Shown piece after piece: positions 57,921 through 64,000 of a stretch of 64,000 bases of DNA. Numbering within the stretch: the stretch's first letter is position 1; every line of letters starts with the position of its first letter. Source of the stretch: Yimella sp. cx-51 (lineage in GTDB: Bacteria > Actinomycetota > Actinomycetes > Actinomycetales > Dermatophilaceae); contig NZ_CP072113.1 in assembly GCF_017654605.1 (NCBI RefSeq), forward strand, positions 1,488,001 through 1,552,000, read 5' to 3'. The notes below the pieces were generated by a model that was given only the letters and a program-made list of their open reading frames with translations, was not told where the DNA came from and made no database searches. The position numbers and the translations under genes were made by a program.

Positions 57921-58710
57921 CGACTCTTCGCTGCGGTTGCTGGCCGTCAGCGAACTCGAGATCGAAGGTCGGTTGCTGGACGCTTCGAATGTCGCGTTGC
58001 GGGTCTGGGTGACCGACGGCGAAACGCGAATGTCGGCTGTCTACAAGCCGATTCGCGGCGAACGGCCGCTGTGGGACTTTCCGGACGGCTCGCTCGCCGG
58101 ACGAGAATGGGCGTCCTGGTTGATCTCCGATCTCACCGGCTGGGGCTTCGTGCCTCCCACGGTCCTGCGCGACGGCCCGCTCGGCACCGGCACCGTGCAG
58201 CAATGGGTCGGCCCACTCGACGGACGCCATGATCCGGAGTTCGTGCGGATCGACTCACCGAACGATGTTCCAGAGGGAAACATCGCGGTGCTGTCGGCGC
58301 AGGACGAGGCGGACCGTCCGCTCGTGGTGTCGCACGCCGACACCCCACGGCTGCGGAGCCTGGCGACCTTCGACGCCGTGCTCAACAATGCCGACCGCAA
58401 GGCCAGCGCGCTGCTCGCGGACGACGAGGAGTTCTGGGCAATCGACCATGGCCTCTGCCTGCACCACGAGGAGAAGCTGCGCACGGTCTTCTGGGGTTTC
58501 GCCGGCGATCCGATCGAGGACGCCGATCTCATAGTGCTGCAAGCACTTTCGGCGCAGCTGCAAGAGACTGAGGTCGTCGATCAGCTCGGGTCGGTGCTGG
58601 ACGCCGCAGAGCTGGATGCGCTCAGCAGCCGGGTGCACGCGCTGCTCGCCACCGGTGTGATGCCGGAGGTTCCGTTCGACCGACACCCGCTGCCCTGGCC
58701 ACTGTGGTGA
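57886..58710 (+). CDS. SCO1664-family kinase-like protein
   Basis: 274 residues, conserved in actinobacteria, with distant likeness to PI3/PI4-kinases. Kinase-type residues are visible: Lys54 (SAVYKPIRGE), Asp170 (LNNADRKASALL) and Asp187 (AIDHGLCLHHEEK). Activity unproven. The start is uncertain (ATG 57886 or GTG 57898), both inside the DUF3090 gene. Its residue pattern resembles the HipA-like kinase at 38 kb. Confidence 0.85.
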   Translation: MSARVPTDTSADDSSLRLLAVSELEIEGRLLDASNVALRVWVTDGETRMSAVYKPIRGERPLWDFPDGSLAGREWASWLISDLTGWGFVPPTVLRDGPLGTGTVQQWVGPLDGRHDPEFVRIDSPNDVPEGNIAVLSAQDEADRPLVVSHADTPRLRSLATFDAVLNNADRKASALLADDEEFWAIDHGLCLHHEEKLRTVFWGFAGDPIEDADLIVLQALSAQLQETEVVDQLGSVLDAAELDALSSRVHALLATGVMPEVPFDRHPLPWPLW

Positions 58711-58774
58711 CCTGTGACGGGAGGCACGCCGACAGCGTCCGGGGCACGGCTGCGCGGCAATTAGGCTTGCCGAC

Positions 58775-60028
58775 GTGAAGACCTGGAGCGCTCCGTCGGT
58801 GCCGGCCCTCGACGTCGTCTCGCCGCCCCTGCGGCTGCGCGACGAACACACGGGCGAGCTGCGAGAAGTGCCCACCGACGGCCCCGTCGGGGTCTACGTC
58901 TGTGGCATCACGCCGTACGACACCACCCACCTCGGACACGCCGCGACCTACATCACGTTTGATCTGGCGATCCGGGCGCTGCGCACGGCCGGCCACGAGG
59001 TCACCTACGTCCAGAACGTCACCGACATCGACGACCCGCTGTTGGAACGCGCCGAGCGCGACGGCATCGACTGGCAAGATCTCGCCGCCCGCGAGATCGA
59101 GCTCTTCCACGGCGACATGGTGGCCCTGCGCAACATCCCGCCGCAGCACTACGTCGGCGTCGTGGAGACGATGCCGCGCCAGGTGGCCGTGATCCAGCAG
59201 TTGCTGCGCGACGGTCACGCCTACCGGTTGCCGGTCGACGACGCCGAATCGGGCGTCACCGGCGCGAACGACATCTACCTCGACCTGTCGACTCAACCCA
59301 GCTTCGGCAGCACCAGCGGTTGGACCCGCGAGCAGATGCTCGAAGTCTTCGCCGACCGCGGCGGTGACCCCGACCGTCCGGGCAAGCGCGACGTGCTCGA
59401 CCCGCTCCTGTGGCGCGGTCAGCGCGTCGGCGAACCCCATTGGGACGGAGGCGAACTCGGCCCCGGACGACCCGGCTGGCACCTGGAGTGCACCACGATC
59501 GCCCTCGACCACCTCGGCATGGGTTTCACCCTGCAGGGAGGCGGCACTGATCTGATCTTTCCCCACCACGAGATGTCGGCCGTGCAGGCGGAGGCACTCA
59601 CCGGCAGCTCACCCTTCGCGCATCGCTACGCCCACCAGGCGATGGTGGCCTACGACGGCGAGAAGATGAGCAAGTCGAAGGGCAACCTGGTGAAGGTCTC
59701 GGTGCTGCGTGCCGAAGGCGTCGACCCGATGGCGATCCGCCTCGTGCTGCTCGACCACCATTACGCCACCGACTGGGAGTACAGCCACGACCAGTTAACG
59801 CAGGCGCAGCAGCGGCTGGCCACCTGGCGTCGAGCCCTCAGCAACGCCGCAGATGCCGACGCGCAGGAGGTCTCCCGCGAAGTCACCGCCGCGCTCGCAA
59901 ACGACCTCGACTCACCGAGCGCCATCGCCGCGGTCGATGCCTGGGCAGCCAAGCACCAGGACGCCGCAGCAGGCGACTCTCCGACGGTGCGGGCAGCGCT
60001 CGACGCCGTCCTGGGCCTGAGCCTCTGA
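58775..60028 (+). CDS. mshC: Mycothiol ligase MshC
   Basis: Joins cysteine to GlcN-inositol in mycothiol synthesis. 417 residues, a class I cysteinyl-tRNA-synthetase relative that is shorter than CysS. VCGITPYDTTHLGHA holds the zinc Cys43 and the HIGH-like motif (THLGH, 51-55); KMSKSKGNLVKVS is the second signature. GGGTDLIFPHHEMS completes the zinc site. GTG start; TAGGCT ends 7 nt before it. Converges with the PAC2 gene. Confidence 0.95.
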   Translation: MKTWSAPSVPALDVVSPPLRLRDEHTGELREVPTDGPVGVYVCGITPYDTTHLGHAATYITFDLAIRALRTAGHEVTYVQNVTDIDDPLLERAERDGIDWQDLAAREIELFHGDMVALRNIPPQHYVGVVETMPRQVAVIQQLLRDGHAYRLPVDDAESGVTGANDIYLDLSTQPSFGSTSGWTREQMLEVFADRGGDPDRPGKRDVLDPLLWRGQRVGEPHWDGGELGPGRPGWHLECTTIALDHLGMGFTLQGGGTDLIFPHHEMSAVQAEALTGSSPFAHRYAHQAMVAYDGEKMSKSKGNLVKVSVLRAEGVDPMAIRLVLLDHHYATDWEYSHDQLTQAQQRLATWRRALSNAADADAQEVSREVTAALANDLDSPSAIAAVDAWAAKHQDAAAGDSPTVRAALDAVLGLSL

Positions 60029-60052
60029 CGTCGGACCTCTGCAGGTCAGGGG
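60022..60052. terminator. Possible hairpin over convergent stop codons
   Basis: CCTCTGAC (60022-60029) can pair with GTCAGGGG (60045-60052) with one G-T pair; it covers the stop codons of both mshC and the PAC2 gene. Confidence 0.4.
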
Positions 60053-60891
60053 TTCTCGTCGCGTCGCCGGAGGTATTTCTCGAACTCCCGCGCGATCGCG
60101 TCACCGCTGGCCTCAGGCAACTCGGTGGTGTCCTGTGATTGTTCGAGCGCCTCGACGTACTCGGCGATCTCTTCGTCGCTGGAAGCGAGTTCGTCGACGC
60201 CACGCTGCCAGGCAGCGGCCTGCTCGGTGAGATCTGCACGGTCGATCACGGTGTCGAGCAGCTCCTCAAGGCGCGACACCATTGCCAGCGTCGCCTTGGG
60301 TGAAGGCGAGGCAGCGGCGTAGTGCGGCACCGCCGCCCAACCTGAAAGCGTCGAGATACCAGTGCGATCGGCGGTATCGGAGAGCACACCGACGATGCCG
60401 GTGGGGCCCTCGTAGCGACTCGGCTCGAGGTCGTACCGCTGCTGGATGTCGGGGTTGTCGGCGGTCACCGTGATCGGGATCGGCCGGGTGTGGGGGACGT
60501 CGGCCAGCAGCGCGCCGAGCGTGATGATCATCGAGGTGTCGGTCTCGACCGCGAGCGAGAGCAGCTCGGAGGTGAACTGCAACCAGCGGAACGACGGCTC
60601 GATGCCGTGGACCAGCAGGACGTCCCGGTCGAGCGGGGTGTCGCGGGCGAGGTAGACCCGTGTCGTGGGCCATTCGATCTGCCGGTCACCGGGATCACCC
60701 ACCACCCGTGGCCGGTTGACCTGGAAGTCGTAGTAGTCCGCCGGGTCGATAGCCGCCACGAGTTCGGCGTCCCACACGGTGATGAGATGTTCGACTGTCG
60801 ACGAGGCGACCTCGCCGGCGTCGTTCCAGCCCTCGAAAGCGGCGATCATCAGGGCGTCGTCGAGCAGCGGGATGTCCTCGATCTCGATCAC
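60046..60891 (-). CDS. PAC2 family protein
   Basis: 281 residues with the PAC2 pattern: [23 protein letters not shown] at the start, [30 protein letters not shown] and [14 protein letters not shown]. Related to proteasome assembly chaperones and to GrxA-like proteins by fold; bacterial role is unknown. The C-terminus is acidic and helical. GTG start with AAGGAG about 8 nt upstream. Divergent from metH. Confidence 0.9.
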   Translation of the reverse strand: MIEIEDIPLLDDALMIAAFEGWNDAGEVASSTVEHLITVWDAELVAAIDPADYYDFQVNRPRVVGDPGDRQIEWPTTRVYLARDTPLDRDVLLVHGIEPSFRWLQFTSELLSLAVETDTSMIITLGALLADVPHTRPIPITVTADNPDIQQRYDLEPSRYEGPTGIVGVLSDTADRTGISTLSGWAAVPHYAAASPSPKATLAMVSRLEELLDTVIDRADLTEQAAAWQRGVDELASSDEEIAEYVEALEQSQDTTELPEASGDAIAREFEKYLRRRDENP

Positions 60892-61027
60892 GAGCCGGCT
60901 CCTTCGACGGGGATGTGGGACTGCATTCCGACAGCCTACGAAAGTGCTGCGTCTCGCGCTTCGACGTACCAGGCCCGCAACATGGGTGTGTCGTAAACTC
61001 TGGCGACTCTACGAAGGGAAACCCACA

Positions 61028-64000
<2,973 letters not shown>

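Noticed and set aside
60892-61027. Cobalamin or SAH riboswitch before metH
   Set aside because: The 136-bp leader lacks recognisable conserved cores of either class and is too short for a typical cobalamin riboswitch.

Overview
The window is chromosomal DNA from a high-GC Gram-positive bacterium (Actinomycetota). I infer Micrococcales, perhaps Dermacoccaceae or a related family, with low confidence below the order. Supporting evidence: a mycothiol gene (mshC), an F420-type luciferase-like oxidoreductase, an actinobacterial suf operon headed by an ArsR/SufR-type regulator, an InhA-type enoyl reductase behind fabG, a Corynebacterium-type glycogen synthase, and several actinobacteria-specific families (DUF3090, SCO1664, DUF3099, DUF5703). 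GC codon bias is uniform. I see no phage, IS element, integrase, rRNA or CRISPR array.

Layout. 1-5.6 kb: transketolase (cut by the left edge), haem O/A synthesis (ctaB, ctaA) and a two-gene ABC exporter. 5.7-12.3 kb: sufR-sufB-sufD-Rieske-sufC-sufS-sufU-sufT, closed by a perfect 16-bp hairpin. 12.4-19.9 kb: Zn peptidase, ABC-F factor, ABC exporter, SURF1, moaA and small membrane/Cys proteins. 20-21.5 kb: fabG-inhA. 21.5-31.3 kb: a storage-polymer region. On the minus strand glgC, serB, cphB and cphA are overlapping or 25 bp apart (glycogen precursor, serine synthesis, cyanophycin breakdown and synthesis). glgA is divergent, and a convergent gene encodes a CphA-like protein that lacks the ATP-grasp domain and ends in TPR-like helices. 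31.4-34.6 kb: a hypothetical, ABC ATPase, TauE-like exporter and SpoU-type rRNA methyltransferase. 34.8-35.4 kb: a VapC/Phd-type toxin-antitoxin pair. 35.6-37.8 kb: an orphan membrane-anchored Asp/His/Gly-rich repeat protein. 37.9-39.0 kb: HipA-like kinase plus DUF3037. 39-43.5 kb: acyltransferase, RecQ, DinB. 43.5-50.4 kb: a transglutaminase/DUF2126, circularly permuted ATP-grasp/alpha-E, transglutaminase cassette, ending at a perfect 26-bp inverted repeat. Then tRNA-Leu(GAG), ATP-dependent DNA ligase, an M20 peptidase, DUF5703, an acidic protein, aldo/keto reductase, LLM oxidoreductase, the phosphomutase-DUF3090-SCO1664-mshC cluster, a PAC2 protein and metH (cut by the right edge).

The best candidate for a little-described system is the 21.5-31.3 kb region. 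Carbon storage (GlgC/GlgA) and nitrogen storage (CphA/CphB) genes are interlocked, and next to them lies a CphA paralogue that keeps the N-domain fold and the Mur-ligase half but has lost the aspartate-adding ATP-grasp half and both histidines of the N-domain HxxEH motif. The second candidate is the Asp/His-rich protein at 35.6 kb with an internal two-block duplication.

A regulatory pattern recurs across the window: about 22 genes have a -10-like hexamer (TANNNT or near) ending exactly 6 or 7 nt before the start codon. This is the geometry of leaderless mRNAs and I used it to choose several starts (moaA, SURF1, cphB, dinB, aldo/keto reductase).
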